This document shows, piece by piece, positions 34,831 through 44,283 of a DNA stretch of 64,000 nt. The number at the start of each line of letters is the position of its first letter. Within the stretch, counting starts at the first letter, position 1. Source of the DNA: Gammaproteobacteria bacterium HGW-Gammaproteobacteria-15 (lineage in GTDB: Bacteria; Pseudomonadota; Gammaproteobacteria; Enterobacterales; Alteromonadaceae); contig PGZF01000005.1 of assembly GCA_002840125.1 (NCBI GenBank), positions 310,001-374,000 on the forward strand, written 5' to 3'. Below the pieces are notes generated by a model. That model was given only the letters and a program-made list of their open reading frames with translations. It did not search any database and was not told the origin of the DNA. A program made the position numbers and the translations under genes.

Positions 34831-35466
34831 TTACCACTGACCAACCACCCTCTGCGGCTGCTTTATATAGCCACTAAGCCGGGACAACATATAAGCCAGC
34901 CCCGCTTGATAGGCAGCCATATCGCTATCATTGCTGTGTTTTGCTATCAGATAAGTGGTATTGAACAGCCGCCAATAACCGCTTGATAAATAATAAAAAT
35001 CATCATCTTGCTGCAAACGGTAAAACCTTGACCAGGGTATAATTTGCTGTTTTGCGTAGGGCGTTGTTAGTGTAAGCGCTTCGGCAGTTAATACGACAAT
35101 ATAACTCCCCTCCAGCGCGTTTAGCCTGCTCCGGGTTGTGGTTGCAATAGCACTGTCCAGCTTAGTTTGCGACAAGGCAACCGGTTTGCTGCGGTTTGCC
35201 AACTTCTTTTTTATAAATAATGCCCAGATAGCATAGTAAGCAACAGCACAGATCAGTATGGCGATATAGCTTTCAGGCCGGCGTTGGTCAGGGAAGAAAT
35301 GCAACAGCATCAGCGGCGCCAGCAGTGGCAACCATAACACTAACGTACGCTCAACAAAGGCGTGTAACCACAGCTGCTTGCGTGTATTTGCCGCAATACG
35401 CTTTGCATTATTGCGGCTGGCCAAAACGTCTAACTGAGTGGCGCTAATTGAAAACTGCAGTTGCAT
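34831..35466 (-). CDS. YcxB-like membrane protein
   Basis: A 211-residue protein starting at ATG 35466 (AAGGTT upstream). Two membrane helices (about 40-60, LVLWLPLLAPLMLLHFF, and about 68-88, YIAILICAVAYYAIWALFI) are followed by a cytoplasmic domain with the YcxB C-terminal pattern: LTAEALTLTTPYAKQQIIPW, then FYRLQQDDDFYYLSSGY. Family function is unknown. It follows the YbhB-like gene at a 56-base interval and may be co-transcribed. Confidence 0.7.
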   Translation of the reverse strand: MQLQFSISATQLDVLASRNNAKRIAANTRKQLWLHAFVERTLVLWLPLLAPLMLLHFFPDQRRPESYIAILICAVAYYAIWALFIKKKLANRSKPVALSQTKLDSAIATTTRSRLNALEGSYIVVLTAEALTLTTPYAKQQIIPWSRFYRLQQDDDFYYLSSGYWRLFNTTYLIAKHSNDSDMAAYQAGLAYMLSRLSGYIKQPQRVVGQW

Positions 35467-35522
35467 AATAACCTTGTTACCAATGCCATTTGCCCTGCAG
35501 TATAAACATCTGACGGCCCGGA

Positions 35523-36083
35523 TCAATCGCGTTTATACAATGCTTCTATGGTAGCAAAAGCCAGTGAGTGAGCATGCACCATATATCCGGTTAAGGCCGC
35601 GGAGGCATTTTCGGGCAGCTCTAACTTCTGTGACAAGGCATGTATGGTAAACTGATAGCGATGCACACCATGCCCTGCTGGCGGGCAAGCACCACCAAAG
35701 CCGGCTATGCCATAGTCGTTACGTAACTGAATACTGCCGGCTGGCAGCAAGCTTTTGGCAGCATCGCCTGCCCCGGCGGCTAAAGTGTTAGCGCTTTGCG
35801 GAATATTTACCACTTGCCAATGCCACCAGCCACTGCCTGTTGGTGCGTCCGGATCATAAGCTAATATGGCAAACGCTGCGGTGCCCTCCGGTGCGCCAGA
35901 CCACGTCAGCTGTGGTGACACATTAGCGCCATTACAGCCAAAACCCTGAAACTCTTGAGCTTTTTGCATAAAGCCGCCGTGTTGTATATCTGTACTGGTT
36001 AGGGTAAAACCCTCAGCCAGTGCCGCGCCCGATAGCAGTAATGAGAAAACACCCACCGTCAGTTTATTTGTTGCCTGTTTCAT
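35523..36083 (-). CDS. YbhB/YbcL-family (PEBP, Raf kinase inhibitor-like) periplasmic protein
   Basis: A 186-residue protein with a signal peptide (LTVGVFSLLLSGAALA). The PEBP fold shows NVSPQLTWSGAPEGTAAFAI, AYDPDAPTGSGWWHWQVVNI and the anion-binding GGACPPAGHGVHRYQFTIHA. Bacterial members bind small anions or phospholipid head groups; physiological roles are unclear. The signal peptide places this one in the periplasm, like YbcL. Confidence 0.93.
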   Translation of the reverse strand: MKQATNKLTVGVFSLLLSGAALAEGFTLTSTDIQHGGFMQKAQEFQGFGCNGANVSPQLTWSGAPEGTAAFAILAYDPDAPTGSGWWHWQVVNIPQSANTLAAGAGDAAKSLLPAGSIQLRNDYGIAGFGGACPPAGHGVHRYQFTIHALSQKLELPENASAALTGYMVHAHSLAFATIEALYKRD

Positions 36084-36169
36084 AGCTCCCTCATTATCAG
36101 TAATTGAAGGTGGCCAGAATAGACGAGAACCGCTGCAGCAATTAGTACTAAAACGGGCAGCTATTCGCC

Positions 36170-36976
36170 TTAATCAGGCATTTTTGTTCTTCTGAGCTCT
36201 GTCGGTGTGATACCAAACAGTTGTTTGAATTTATCGGTGAAACGCGACTGCGACTGATAGCCGCACTGTTCTGCAATATGGCCAACCGGTGCAAGGCTGG
36301 TTTGTACCAAATGCAGGCCATAGCCTAATTTTGCTCTGTCTTTAAGAGCCTGCAGGCTTACACCTTCTGCCGTTAACTTGCGCCGTAACGTCGATTCACT
36401 CATTGCCAGCCTGGCCGATAACGCCGCCACACTATGATCAGCGCCAATATCGGCAGAAATAATGTTGTGCACCTTATAGCTAAGACCTGGCGGCTCGATT
36501 ATAGCGCCAACCTGCTGATAACCTGCATGATACAGCGTTTGCAAAATTTCCTGTCGGCGTAGCGGCCAAAGCGCGGCGGGGGCAAAAGCCGACCACTCAA
36601 CAAATTGTTGTAACGTATGCTTTAACACCGGTGGTATCAGGCCATGGAAATAGTTTGCTGTTTTGTGTTGCTGATAACCAAAGCCGGCAAAGTCCTGATA
36701 ATCGAACTCAATCAGTAAGGCTAAATATTCCCTGCCGGCAGCAATATTGCGCAAGTCGACTTTAGGGCTGTTCGACAAAAAAACAAAACTTCCGGCAGGA
36801 CAAGTTACTTCATCGTCTTTGCCTATTTTTTTACAGCCATCAAGCACGCAAATTAACAATGGTTTTATTATCGGAACATTCACCAGCCGCTGCTCTTTAA
36901 CAGACGAATAAACCGAAAACGGCAAAGTAGCAGGATGTTGCAGTGCAAGTTTAACCGCTTGTATTAATTTATCCAT
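36170..36976 (-). CDS. AraC-family transcriptional regulator
   Basis: A 268-residue regulator. The N-terminal part is a cupin-like effector domain (about 35-120, FVFLSNSPKVDLRN, REYLALLIEFDYQ). The C-terminal 100 residues hold two helix-turn-helix units (HSVAALSARLAMSESTLRRK, then VGHIAEQCGYQSQSRFTDKF, ending GITPTELRR). The pattern resembles the AraC_N (PF06719-type) activators. It lies upstream of the YbhB-like gene on the same strand, a possible target. Confidence 0.92.
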   Translation of the reverse strand: MDKLIQAVKLALQHPATLPFSVYSSVKEQRLVNVPIIKPLLICVLDGCKKIGKDDEVTCPAGSFVFLSNSPKVDLRNIAAGREYLALLIEFDYQDFAGFGYQQHKTANYFHGLIPPVLKHTLQQFVEWSAFAPAALWPLRRQEILQTLYHAGYQQVGAIIEPPGLSYKVHNIISADIGADHSVAALSARLAMSESTLRRKLTAEGVSLQALKDRAKLGYGLHLVQTSLAPVGHIAEQCGYQSQSRFTDKFKQLFGITPTELRRTKMPD

Positions 36977-37146
36977 ATCTCGATTTAACTCTGAATATCA
37001 GCAGGCAAGGAGCAAGTATTGTCAAAGTATGTTCGGCAAAAGCCAAGGCTAATGTTGCCCTAAAATAGCTGATAATGCCCCCGTTAACTCCTGGCGGAGA
37101 ATAAAGAGGGCATTTATCTATCCTGACACCGTGTGTTTATTAGACC

Positions 37147-39039
37147 CTACAGTTTAAAGCGCCCTACTTCCTGCTGTAATGATGCAGCAAGGTTTGCCAG
37201 TTCCTGCGCTTGTGCTTTGGCAGCCTGAGCTTCGGTTGATAAACTTTCGGATACAGTGCGGATAGATTCCGTGTTGCGGTTAATTTCACTGGTTACCGAT
37301 GTTTGTTCTTCGGCTGCGGTGGCTATTTGAATAGCCATACCTGAAATCTCGTGAATAGCCTGGCTGATTTTCACCAAACTCTCGCTGGCTGAATGGGCGT
37401 CACTTACGCTGGTTTCGGCCATTTGATGGCTTTGCGTCATCGACTTCACTGCTTTGGCTGCAGTTTGTTGCAGGGTTTCAATCATGGTTTGAATTTCTTG
37501 CGTTGATGAGTGCGTGCGCTGCGACAGCACCCGTACTTCATCGGCTACCACGGCAAAACCCCGGCCTTGATCACCGGCGCGGGCGGCTTCAATAGCGGCG
37601 TTTAACGCCAGTAAGTTAGTTTGCTCGGCAATGCCACTGATGGTGGATAAAATGCTGCTGATTTTTTGCGAGTGGGCGTTTAATTCACCAATAATGGTAC
37701 TGGCTGTTTCTACTTCATGGGCCAGATCGCGTATAGAGGTTTGGCTTTTTGTTACTTGCTGTTTGCCGTGTTCAGACAAGCCTACCGCATCTTGTGCCGT
37801 TTGCGCCGTGTGATCGGCATTGCCGGCAATTTCCTCAGTGGCGGCAGCCATTTCAGTAACAGCAGTGGCCACCATGGTGACTTCATCTTGCTGTACTTCA
37901 ATGCGCTGGCTGGTTTGCATGGCAGAGTTGCTGCTGCTTTTGGCCTGAATTTCCAATTGGCCGGCAATATCATGCATGCGTGAAATCATGCCATGTAAAC
38001 GCGAAACAAAACGGTTAAAACCAGAGGCAAGTATGCCAATTTCATCGTGCTGGCTGGCTGTTTTGATACTTACGGTAAGGTCGCCTTCACCTTCGGCAAT
38101 ATTGTTAAGCGCCTGGGCAACGCGCTCTAAATCGCGGAACTGCAGTTTAAAAATGGCGATAAGAATAATGCCGAATAATATCATTAAAGCACCGCCAGCG
38201 AATGACATAATCCAGGCCAGCCCGGTAGATTGCGCCATAATTTCCTGCTTACCCATAACAAAGATTAAGGCCCAATCGGTGTGGGGAATGGCTGTGGTAT
38301 AAACCAATTTGCTGGCGCCATCCAGGGTGTGTTCTGTCAGCGTGGCGGTGCCCATAGTTTGGGCTAACCAGGGCAGCGTAAAGCTGTTGTCTATGTCGGT
38401 AATTTGTTTTTCGTTCAGTGCTTTGTTGGGGTGGCTGATAATCAGGCCGGTTTTTTGCACCATAATGCCATAACCGTCGCCTGGTACTTTCAGCTTTAAA
38501 ACAGCATCGGTTAGCTGTTCAATAGTTAGGTTGGCAGCAACCACACCATACAGCCGGCCGGAAACCATCACTGGTTCGGCGACGGTAACAACTTGTTTTT
38601 TTAACGATGAACTAATGTAAGGCGCGGTAATGGCAATAGTGCCTGCGGCTTTTGCATCCAGATACCAGGGCCGGGTGCGCGGATCCAGGTTGGCGTTGTC
38701 CAACGCTGCGTCCTGGTACATCATTACCCCTGCTTCACTACCAAAAAAGGTAGAGCCAAACCGGGCGGCATTTTGGGTTTGCAGCAAATGCAGCCGCACA
38801 TTTACTTCCGGATCTGCTTCAATGGTTGATTTCAAACTGCTGATGTTACTTTTTTTGTCTTCCATCCACTGCCCTACACCACCGGCAAAGGTAATGGCCA
38901 GTTGGTCTATTTTTTCCTGGGTGTCGATCAAGGCATGATGGCGAATAAAATAGGTAGTAAGGCCAACCAGTGTAATAACGGTAACCAAAACAGCGGCCAG
39001 GCTGCTAAATAACAGCCGCATTTTTAGTGTGGAGTGCAT
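37147..39039 (-). CDS. Methyl-accepting chemotaxis protein with dCache sensor
   Basis: A 630-residue chemoreceptor; ATG at 39039 with AAGGAA upstream. TM1 is at about 7-28. A periplasmic dCache_1 domain (about 30-265) includes [20 protein letters not shown] and a second half ending in [15 protein letters not shown]2 (about 275-300) leads to HAMP (about 300-355) and the signalling hairpin with [20 protein letters not shown] and [13 protein letters not shown]. dCache receptors usually sense amino acids, amines or carboxylates. No pentapeptide tether is present. Ligand unknown. Confidence 0.95.
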   Translation of the reverse strand: MHSTLKMRLLFSSLAAVLVTVITLVGLTTYFIRHHALIDTQEKIDQLAITFAGGVGQWMEDKKSNISSLKSTIEADPEVNVRLHLLQTQNAARFGSTFFGSEAGVMMYQDAALDNANLDPRTRPWYLDAKAAGTIAITAPYISSSLKKQVVTVAEPVMVSGRLYGVVAANLTIEQLTDAVLKLKVPGDGYGIMVQKTGLIISHPNKALNEKQITDIDNSFTLPWLAQTMGTATLTEHTLDGASKLVYTTAIPHTDWALIFVMGKQEIMAQSTGLAWIMSFAGGALMILFGIILIAIFKLQFRDLERVAQALNNIAEGEGDLTVSIKTASQHDEIGILASGFNRFVSRLHGMISRMHDIAGQLEIQAKSSSNSAMQTSQRIEVQQDEVTMVATAVTEMAAATEEIAGNADHTAQTAQDAVGLSEHGKQQVTKSQTSIRDLAHEVETASTIIGELNAHSQKISSILSTISGIAEQTNLLALNAAIEAARAGDQGRGFAVVADEVRVLSQRTHSSTQEIQTMIETLQQTAAKAVKSMTQSHQMAETSVSDAHSASESLVKISQAIHEISGMAIQIATAAEEQTSVTSEINRNTESIRTVSESLSTEAQAAKAQAQELANLAASLQQEVGRFKL

Positions 39040-39141
39040 GAAGATTTCCTTGTACTGTAGCTCTGGCAAGTATTAGGACAGAATGAGTACTGCAAGTATA
39101 GATTAATTAAGAAAAAACAACGTGCTGGGCAAAGGCCTGGC

Positions 39142-39930
39142 CTAATTTGCTTTTACATGCTGCATAATATTAATAAAGGTATCAGTCCAATAGATATCGC
39201 GGTTGGCGGCCAGGTAGGCCAGCAGCTCGGCGTGGGCGTCTGCCGACACACTTAGGTGATCGCCACCGATGCCATGAAAAGTAAAATTCACCATAGTGCC
39301 GTACTGTGCAGCCTGTTTAACCAGGGCGATTAGCTCGGCACTGCTGCTGCCCACCGGTGCTATTACCTCCACTGCATGCACATTTAACTGCGCCATATTG
39401 GCAACAACAGGCCCTGTTTTGGCCTTTATCGCGACAAAATCGCCGTATATCAGCGGTAAATAAGGCTGACTGCCAGCTAACTCATCACCGCAGGGCGCGG
39501 TAAAGGTGCGTTCGGTTTTGCCGTCGATGGCAAATAACATGCTGTTAGCTAAACGAATCTGTTGCACCAACTGAACAGCGCTGATGGTATCTAAGTCATT
39601 TTCTGCGGCTACCCAATCGCGGCCGGGTTTGCTCGCAGAACATTGATGAAACAAAGTATGGTTACCCAGTTCATGGCCCTGCGCCGCTGCCGCGCGCCAC
39701 TCGCTTAAACGCGCAGTTAACAGCGGGCTGGAAAGTTGCAGGTAAAAGCTGGCTTTCAGGCCATATGCATTTAGTGCGGGAAGTGCCACATCAAGCTGTG
39801 AGGCCAGCGTATCGTCGTACGCCAGGCTAACGGCCGCTTTAGCGCCATTTGGCCAACTAAAAGGCTTTGCTACCACACTGCTTGCACCTGCCAGCCATGC
39901 ACACACCAGTACCAGATATATTTTTTGCAT
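39142..39930 (-). CDS. Secreted polysaccharide deacetylase-like protein (CE4/NodB)
   Basis: A 262-residue protein with a signal peptide (VLVCAWLAGASSVVA). NodB motif 1 appears as SLAYDDTLAS (catalytic Asp and metal Asp), motif 2 as GHELGNHTLFHQ (two metal His), motif 3 as FTAPCGDE and motif 4 as VNFTFHGIGGDHL. The set is complete, so deacetylation of chitin oligomers, peptidoglycan or another N-acetylated glycan is likely. It is transcribed alone. Confidence 0.88.
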   Translation of the reverse strand: MQKIYLVLVCAWLAGASSVVAKPFSWPNGAKAAVSLAYDDTLASQLDVALPALNAYGLKASFYLQLSSPLLTARLSEWRAAAAQGHELGNHTLFHQCSASKPGRDWVAAENDLDTISAVQLVQQIRLANSMLFAIDGKTERTFTAPCGDELAGSQPYLPLIYGDFVAIKAKTGPVVANMAQLNVHAVEVIAPVGSSSAELIALVKQAAQYGTMVNFTFHGIGGDHLSVSADAHAELLAYLAANRDIYWTDTFINIMQHVKAN

Positions 39931-40088
39931 ACCACCCCGTTCCCTTAGCTACTGTACATCAGCATATCGTATTCTCAGCGCCGGCTACACTATTTCGCCA
40001 CCGGCAGTAAGGTGCTGTAAATTGGCTAAAACAGCGCTATGCTAAAGCCCATGCTCGTAACGGGCTTTATAATTTCTGAGGATCCACT

Positions 40089-40487
40089 ATGACAACTGCT
40101 TTATATGCCGCAATACTCGGCCTGTTCTTTCTGGTATTGAGTGTTAACGTGGTGGCGAAGCGCCGCCGTTTTCAGGTAGGTATCGGCAGCAAAGGCGAAC
40201 TGTGCCTGGAACGTGCTATACGGGTACATGCCAATTTTGCCGAGTATGTGCCCTTTGCCCTGCTGTTAATGTTTCTGGCCGAGTACAGCGGTTTAGCTCC
40301 GTTGTATCTGCATCTACTGGGTATTACGCTGCTATTGGCCCGGTTAAGCCATGCCTGGGGCGTGCGTCAGCTAAAGGAACCGTTTAAATTTCGTATATTT
40401 GGCATGCTACTGACATTCGGCGTTATTGCTTTGTCTGCGCTGGCTATTATTGTGCTGTATTTTGTCCGTTTCTACATAGCCAGATAA
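40089..40487 (+). CDS. MAPEG-family membrane protein
   Basis: A 132-residue, four-helix inner-membrane protein. The MAPEG signature is CLERAIRVHANFAEYVPFAL (Arg/Asn/Glu in helix 2), with RLSHAWG later. MAPEG proteins include microsomal glutathione transferases; this short bacterial type (YecN-like) may conjugate glutathione to hydrophobic compounds. Monocistronic, with GAGG before the ATG. Confidence 0.92.
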   Translation: MTTALYAAILGLFFLVLSVNVVAKRRRFQVGIGSKGELCLERAIRVHANFAEYVPFALLLMFLAEYSGLAPLYLHLLGITLLLARLSHAWGVRQLKEPFKFRIFGMLLTFGVIALSALAIIVLYFVRFYIAR

Positions 40488-40570
40488 TTGGCAGCTGTGC
40501 AGCAATTATTTTCAGGTCAGAGCCCCTTTCAGCTATTTCTATGCGCCGTTAACTAAGGTATAACGGCGCA

Positions 40571-41422
40571 ATGAAAATACCGAAACGTATTCAGCCGCTG
40601 GTCGACGAAGGCCTGGTGGATGAAGTTATCCGGCCGCTGATGAGCGGCAAAGAAGCCTCTGTGTATATTGTGCGCTGCGGCGAGGATATCCGCTGCGCCA
40701 AAGTGTATAAAGAAGCCGACAAACGCAGCTTCAAGCAAGCGGTGTTATATCAGGAAGGCCGCAAAGTCCGCAGCACCCGCCGCGCCCGTGCAATGGAAAA
40801 AGGCTCAAAGTTTGGCCGTCAGCAACAAGAAGAAAGCTGGCAGAATGCCGAAGTAGATGCGCTGTTTAAACTGGCCAAAGCCGGCGTGCGCGTGCCGCAG
40901 CCCTATGGCTGCTATGACGGCGTGCTGCTGATGGAGCTGGTGTGCGATGACGAAGGCATGGTGGCCCCGCGGTTAGCCGATGTGGCGATGGATGCCGACT
41001 TAGCCATAGCAGATCACGCCACCATGTTGCACTACATTGTCATTATGTTGTGCGAAGGCCTGGTGCATGGCGATTTATCTGAATTTAACGTGTTGGTAGA
41101 CGACCACGGCCCGGTGGTGATTGATTTGCCACAAGCCGTTGATGCCGCTGCCAATAACAATGCTAAATGGATGTTCTGCCGCGATGTAAACAATATGCGC
41201 GACTATTATGGCCAGTATGCCCCGGCACTACTTAGCACCCAATACGCTGAAGAAATCTGGGCGCTGTATGAAGCCGGTGAACTACACCCCGAAGTAGAGC
41301 TAAGCGGCGAGTTTATTGCCGACACCAGCGAAACCGATGTCGATGCCGTGCTGGAGCAAATAAAAGCCGCCTTTGCCGAAGCTGAAGAGCGCAAAGCCCG
41401 GGCGCTTGAGCAAGACGATTAA
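40571..41422 (+). CDS. RIO-type serine protein kinase
   Basis: A 283-residue atypical kinase of the bacterial RIO1 group. Key residues: SGKEASVYIV (nucleotide loop), K44 in CAKVYKEADKRSF, catalytic D168 and N173 in VHGDLSEFNVLV, and metal-binding D185 in VVIDLPQAVD. The acidic C-terminal tail (EADERK-type, EQIKAAFAEAEERKARALEQ) is typical. Substrates are unknown in bacteria; relatives affect stress tolerance and ribosome-linked processes. Confidence 0.94.
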   Translation: MKIPKRIQPLVDEGLVDEVIRPLMSGKEASVYIVRCGEDIRCAKVYKEADKRSFKQAVLYQEGRKVRSTRRARAMEKGSKFGRQQQEESWQNAEVDALFKLAKAGVRVPQPYGCYDGVLLMELVCDDEGMVAPRLADVAMDADLAIADHATMLHYIVIMLCEGLVHGDLSEFNVLVDDHGPVVIDLPQAVDAAANNNAKWMFCRDVNNMRDYYGQYAPALLSTQYAEEIWALYEAGELHPEVELSGEFIADTSETDVDAVLEQIKAAFAEAEERKARALEQDD

Positions 41423-41513
41423 CGCTCCTGCCTGACCCCGTGCCAATAAAGCTGTTGCCTGCCACTGCATTTATGTTTAGCTTAACTAACCTATTTAGCC
41501 GCAGGATACGCTT

Positions 41514-42314
41514 TTGCAGCAGGCCCGCTTTCTTACCGACCAGCGTTTAATTAACACCACAGACTACCTTAGTGCTGCAGAGCGCTACCGTGGCCTGTTG
41601 CTATGCCCGTTGTGTGGTGAAAAAGCCTGGTTTATTAAAGCGGTTAACAGCGACAGCATAAACCGCGCTGCCTGCTTTGGCGCACACCATCAGCACGGTT
41701 GCGAAGCTGCCACCTTGCGCCTGAACGCAGAAGATGACGTAAACCCAAGCCACAAAGCAGATACCGTACGTGAACCCAGCACGCGGTATGCCCCAGCCGG
41801 TTTATGGCAAAGCATTAAAGCACCGCAACTGGGCGGCAGCGACGGCTATGATGTTAACAGTGCGCTACGCCAGTTACTAAGCCATTTATGCCGCAATGCG
41901 GATTTTGCTGCGCAGGGCCAGAAATTACAGCTACTGGCCGCATCCGGCCGTGAGCTGATGGCCGGTAAACTGGCCGATTATGTAGTACATGTGAATGATA
42001 TCAGCGATAAGCATTTAGAGGCGTTGTATATTTTTTGGGGCCGGATCAACAACGTTAACGAGCGTGAATTTGATAACCCGGAAGACGACGAGCTGTGGCT
42101 GAATATCGGCGACTACCGCAAAGAACCGAGTGTTTTTATCGACGCCGATCTGCGCCGCAGCCTGGTTAAACGCTTTAACCTGGCCGACCTGGATGCGCTA
42201 AGCGGCGCCGACTTTATTCTGCTGGGCCATGCCGGTAAATCGGCACATGGCAAATTTACCCTGCATATTGCCATGAGCAAATACATTGCTTTTCGGCTGT
42301 ATGGTATTGGTTAA
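41514..42314 (+). CDS. Hypothetical protein with N-terminal zinc-site-like cysteines
   Basis: A 266-residue protein starting with TTG about 9 bases after GCAGGAT. Near residues 30-65 the cysteine/histidine set LLCPLCGEKAWF and CFGAHHQHGCE could bind zinc (two CxxC-type plus CxxHHxHxC). The rest is alpha/beta (LQLLAASGRELMAGKLADYV, then IFWGRINNVNEREF) with no recognised catalytic motif. There is no signal peptide or membrane helix. It ends by overlapping the stop of the opposite-strand gene by 4 bases. Nucleic-acid binding is a guess. Confidence 0.65.
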   Translation: MQQARFLTDQRLINTTDYLSAAERYRGLLLCPLCGEKAWFIKAVNSDSINRAACFGAHHQHGCEAATLRLNAEDDVNPSHKADTVREPSTRYAPAGLWQSIKAPQLGGSDGYDVNSALRQLLSHLCRNADFAAQGQKLQLLAASGRELMAGKLADYVVHVNDISDKHLEALYIFWGRINNVNEREFDNPEDDELWLNIGDYRKEPSVFIDADLRRSLVKRFNLADLDALSGADFILLGHAGKSAHGKFTLHIAMSKYIAFRLYGIG

Positions 42315-42739
42315 AAGCAGCGTAACGACCCTGGCAGCAAAGTTTTGCTGTCTGCCGTTAAGTAAAATGCTGTCATAGAGCTGGAAATAAATTCGCCTTG
42401 TGCATCTTGCTCCTGCAGCTCTATCTTGCAGTCCCATACCGGTTGTAGCTGGCCGTTTTCCTGCTCAAACTTTGAAGCCGCGCAGGATGACTTTACACTA
42501 ACGTTATTATCGCTGGCATAACTTACCGATAAATTAGTGGCAAAATGCTGGCCCAGTGTCAGGCTTTGCGCCGGGTTAGCGGCAGAGGTTTGCTGGCAAT
42601 TTGGCTCGCTGTTTAACGGTAATGCCATGTTCTGTATAAACACCCCAAACACCTGCTCTGCCGAGGGCGGCGTTACAGTTGCCGATCCGGCACAGGCGCA
42701 AGTGGCAAACAACAGCGCGAGCAAAGCGACATTTTTCAT
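42311..42739 (-). CDS. Secreted cysteine-containing protein, candidate immunity protein
   Basis: A 142-residue exported protein. The N-terminus (MKNVALLALLFATCACAG) is a signal peptide, possibly cleaved after CACA. The mature part has four cysteines (ANCQQ-type EPNCQQ, SSCAASK, WDCKIEL, LRCF), enough for two disulfides, and a beta-rich pattern. Its ATG overlaps the stop of the upstream amidase-like gene (ATGA), so the two are translated together. A cytosolic peptidoglycan amidase followed by a periplasmic cysteine-bonded partner is the layout of Tae/Tai effector-immunity pairs. That role is inferred from layout; I do not recognise the sequence family. Confidence 0.55.
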   Translation of the reverse strand: MKNVALLALLFATCACAGSATVTPPSAEQVFGVFIQNMALPLNSEPNCQQTSAANPAQSLTLGQHFATNLSVSYASDNNVSVKSSCAASKFEQENGQLQPVWDCKIELQEQDAQGEFISSSMTAFYLTADSKTLLPGSLRCF

Positions 42740-43242
42740 ATAAATTTACCGTAATAAAATTCAACCGTAGTGCCTGCAGTTTTGTAGGCGTTAGTAAACT
42801 TCACTTTAAAAGCTTCCAGCGTATCAGCCACTACCTTGTTGCCGGTATTGCTGTAATTCCACACCTTACCGTGCGACAAAATACCAATATGCTTGCGCGG
42901 GTGGTTGCCCATCACCAACGAGCCGCCCACCTTGCTGACATTAGACGCCAGCGTAACGAAAATCAGGCATTCCGTCATCGCGGCGCTTTTATCTTCCAGT
43001 AAGCCGGTTTGCTGTGAGCGCTTAAAAATATCGTCTACCCGGATAGTGGCACCGGCTTCTGCTTTTTGTTTATCGTCCCAGGTAAAGTTTTTACAGGTTG
43101 GCCCTGCAAATTCATAGCCCATGACATGAGAAACAAAGTGCGCGCAGTGGTTTTGGCCATTATTCTGGCCAAGGCTAAACGGACAAAGGTAGCTGATATA
43201 CTGATTAAGATTGTTATCAATATCGGTTGGAACTTGAGACAT
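42736..43242 (-). CDS. NlpC/P60- or Tae-like amidase, candidate antibacterial effector
   Basis: A 168-residue protein without a signal peptide. The putative Cys-His dyad is C33 in NGQNHCAHFVSHVMGY and H118 in PRKHIGILSHGKVWNYSN, the spacing and context of papain-like peptidoglycan amidases (NlpC/P60, CHAP, Tae). The His segment followed by a G-x-V-W-x-Y-S strand is typical. The ATG follows GGAGATCTGAGGC. Lack of a secretion signal, small size and the coupled exported partner suggest a delivered toxin such as a type VI effector. No secretion cluster is in the window, so delivery is unproven. A housekeeping hydrolase is the alternative. Confidence 0.6.
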   Translation of the reverse strand: MSQVPTDIDNNLNQYISYLCPFSLGQNNGQNHCAHFVSHVMGYEFAGPTCKNFTWDDKQKAEAGATIRVDDIFKRSQQTGLLEDKSAAMTECLIFVTLASNVSKVGGSLVMGNHPRKHIGILSHGKVWNYSNTGNKVVADTLEAFKVKFTNAYKTAGTTVEFYYGKFI

Positions 43243-43460
43243 GCCTCAGATCTCCTGCAAATGTGCGCCGCTACTGCTAAAACCGACACTAAAGCCAACT
43301 TAAAGTTAAACAAAACGTTAAATTTAGTTATACAAAATATAGCAGAAAGAGGCTTTTTTCAAGCGCAAAACCCATTCTTAATAACAGCTTAGTAATGAAC
43401 ATCTTTTACTAGTTTTTGGTTAGCCACAGTAAATGGCTGTATGGCGCTGGTTCACAACAA

Positions 43461-43489
43461 CTAAAACGGCCCGGCTGTAACACCGGGCC
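43461..43489 (-). terminator. Rho-independent terminator of the DUF326/CBS operon
   Basis: GGCCCGG (43468-43474) pairs perfectly with CCGGGCC (43483-43489) around an 8-base loop. On the minus strand it is followed by GTTTTAG. It lies 16 bases after the stop of the DUF326 gene. Confidence 0.75.
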
Positions 43490-43504
43490 AGATACTGTTT
43501 ATCA

Positions 43505-43834
43505 TTATGCTACCATCGCTTGACAAGCCTGGGCACAGCTACGGCAGGCGTCGGCACATTCCATACAGTGATCATGATCTTGTTTACTGCACTCAGCGGC
43601 ACAAGCCTCGCACAGTAATGCACATAAACGGCAAATATCGCTGACATGCTCACTACTACGAGCCATAGCCGCAGCAGCAAAACGGCACAATGCAGCACAA
43701 TCGATATCTAACCGGATACAGCGCTCCATATGCGCTACATTATCTTCCTGTAAGCAGGCAGTTGAACAATGATCACAAGCATCGGCACAACTGTTACAGG
43801 CATCTATACAGGCGTGATAGATTTCGTGGGACAT
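43505..43834 (-). CDS. Four-helix-bundle copper-binding protein (DUF326)
   Basis: A 109-residue protein; ATG at 43834 follows GAGGAGC. Cysteines repeat on one face of each helix (ACIDACNSCADACDHCSTAC, then DCAALCRF, CRLCALLCEACAAEC, CMECADACRSCAQAC). This is the DUF326/Csp pattern, in which a four-helix bundle filled with cysteines stores many Cu(I) ions. No Tat or Sec signal is present, so it is a cytosolic Csp3-like form. It lies 23 bases downstream of the CBS-domain gene, likely one operon. Confidence 0.92.
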   Translation of the reverse strand: MSHEIYHACIDACNSCADACDHCSTACLQEDNVAHMERCIRLDIDCAALCRFAAAAMARSSEHVSDICRLCALLCEACAAECSKQDHDHCMECADACRSCAQACQAMVA

Positions 43835-43857
43835 AATTAAGCTCCTCACAGTTACAA

Positions 43858-44283
43858 TTAATGACCACTAAATTTCATCGAGATGTCACGTAAAACTTTC
43901 CCGGCAGTTTCTGGCTGTAAATGCTTGGCAATATCACCAAGGCTCACTACTCCCACCAGTCTTTTTTGGGCATTAACAACCGGTAAGCGCCGGATTTGCT
44001 TTTCACCCATATTGCGGGCAACTTCCTCCACGCCTTGATCTTCAGTGCAATAAAGCAAATCATCCGTCAGAATATCCGCCACAGTGGTGTTTTCAATATC
44101 CTTACCGGTCGCTACGGCTCTTAACACTATATCGCGGTCAGTTAAGGTACCTTTTAATTCGTCATCAGCACCCGCTAACAAAAAACCAATCCCTTCCCGT
44201 GCCATATAAGCTGCGGCTTCCTGAATAGTGGTGGAGGGCTTAACCAGAATCGGGTGGGTACTCATAATGTCTTTAACATTCAT
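43858..44283 (-). CDS. Two-CBS-domain protein
   Basis: A 141-residue protein; the ATG at 44283 has AAAGGAGAAC in front. Two CBS motifs fill the length: VKDIMSTHPILVKPSTTIQE ... GTLTDRDIVLRAVA, and VADILTDDLLYCTEDQGVEE ... LVGVVSLGDIAKHL. A CBS pair binds adenine nucleotides and acts as an energy or redox sensor. As the first gene before the copper-storage protein it may regulate a partner enzyme elsewhere. Confidence 0.92.
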   Translation of the reverse strand: MNVKDIMSTHPILVKPSTTIQEAAAYMAREGIGFLLAGADDELKGTLTDRDIVLRAVATGKDIENTTVADILTDDLLYCTEDQGVEEVARNMGEKQIRRLPVVNAQKRLVGVVSLGDIAKHLQPETAGKVLRDISMKFSGH

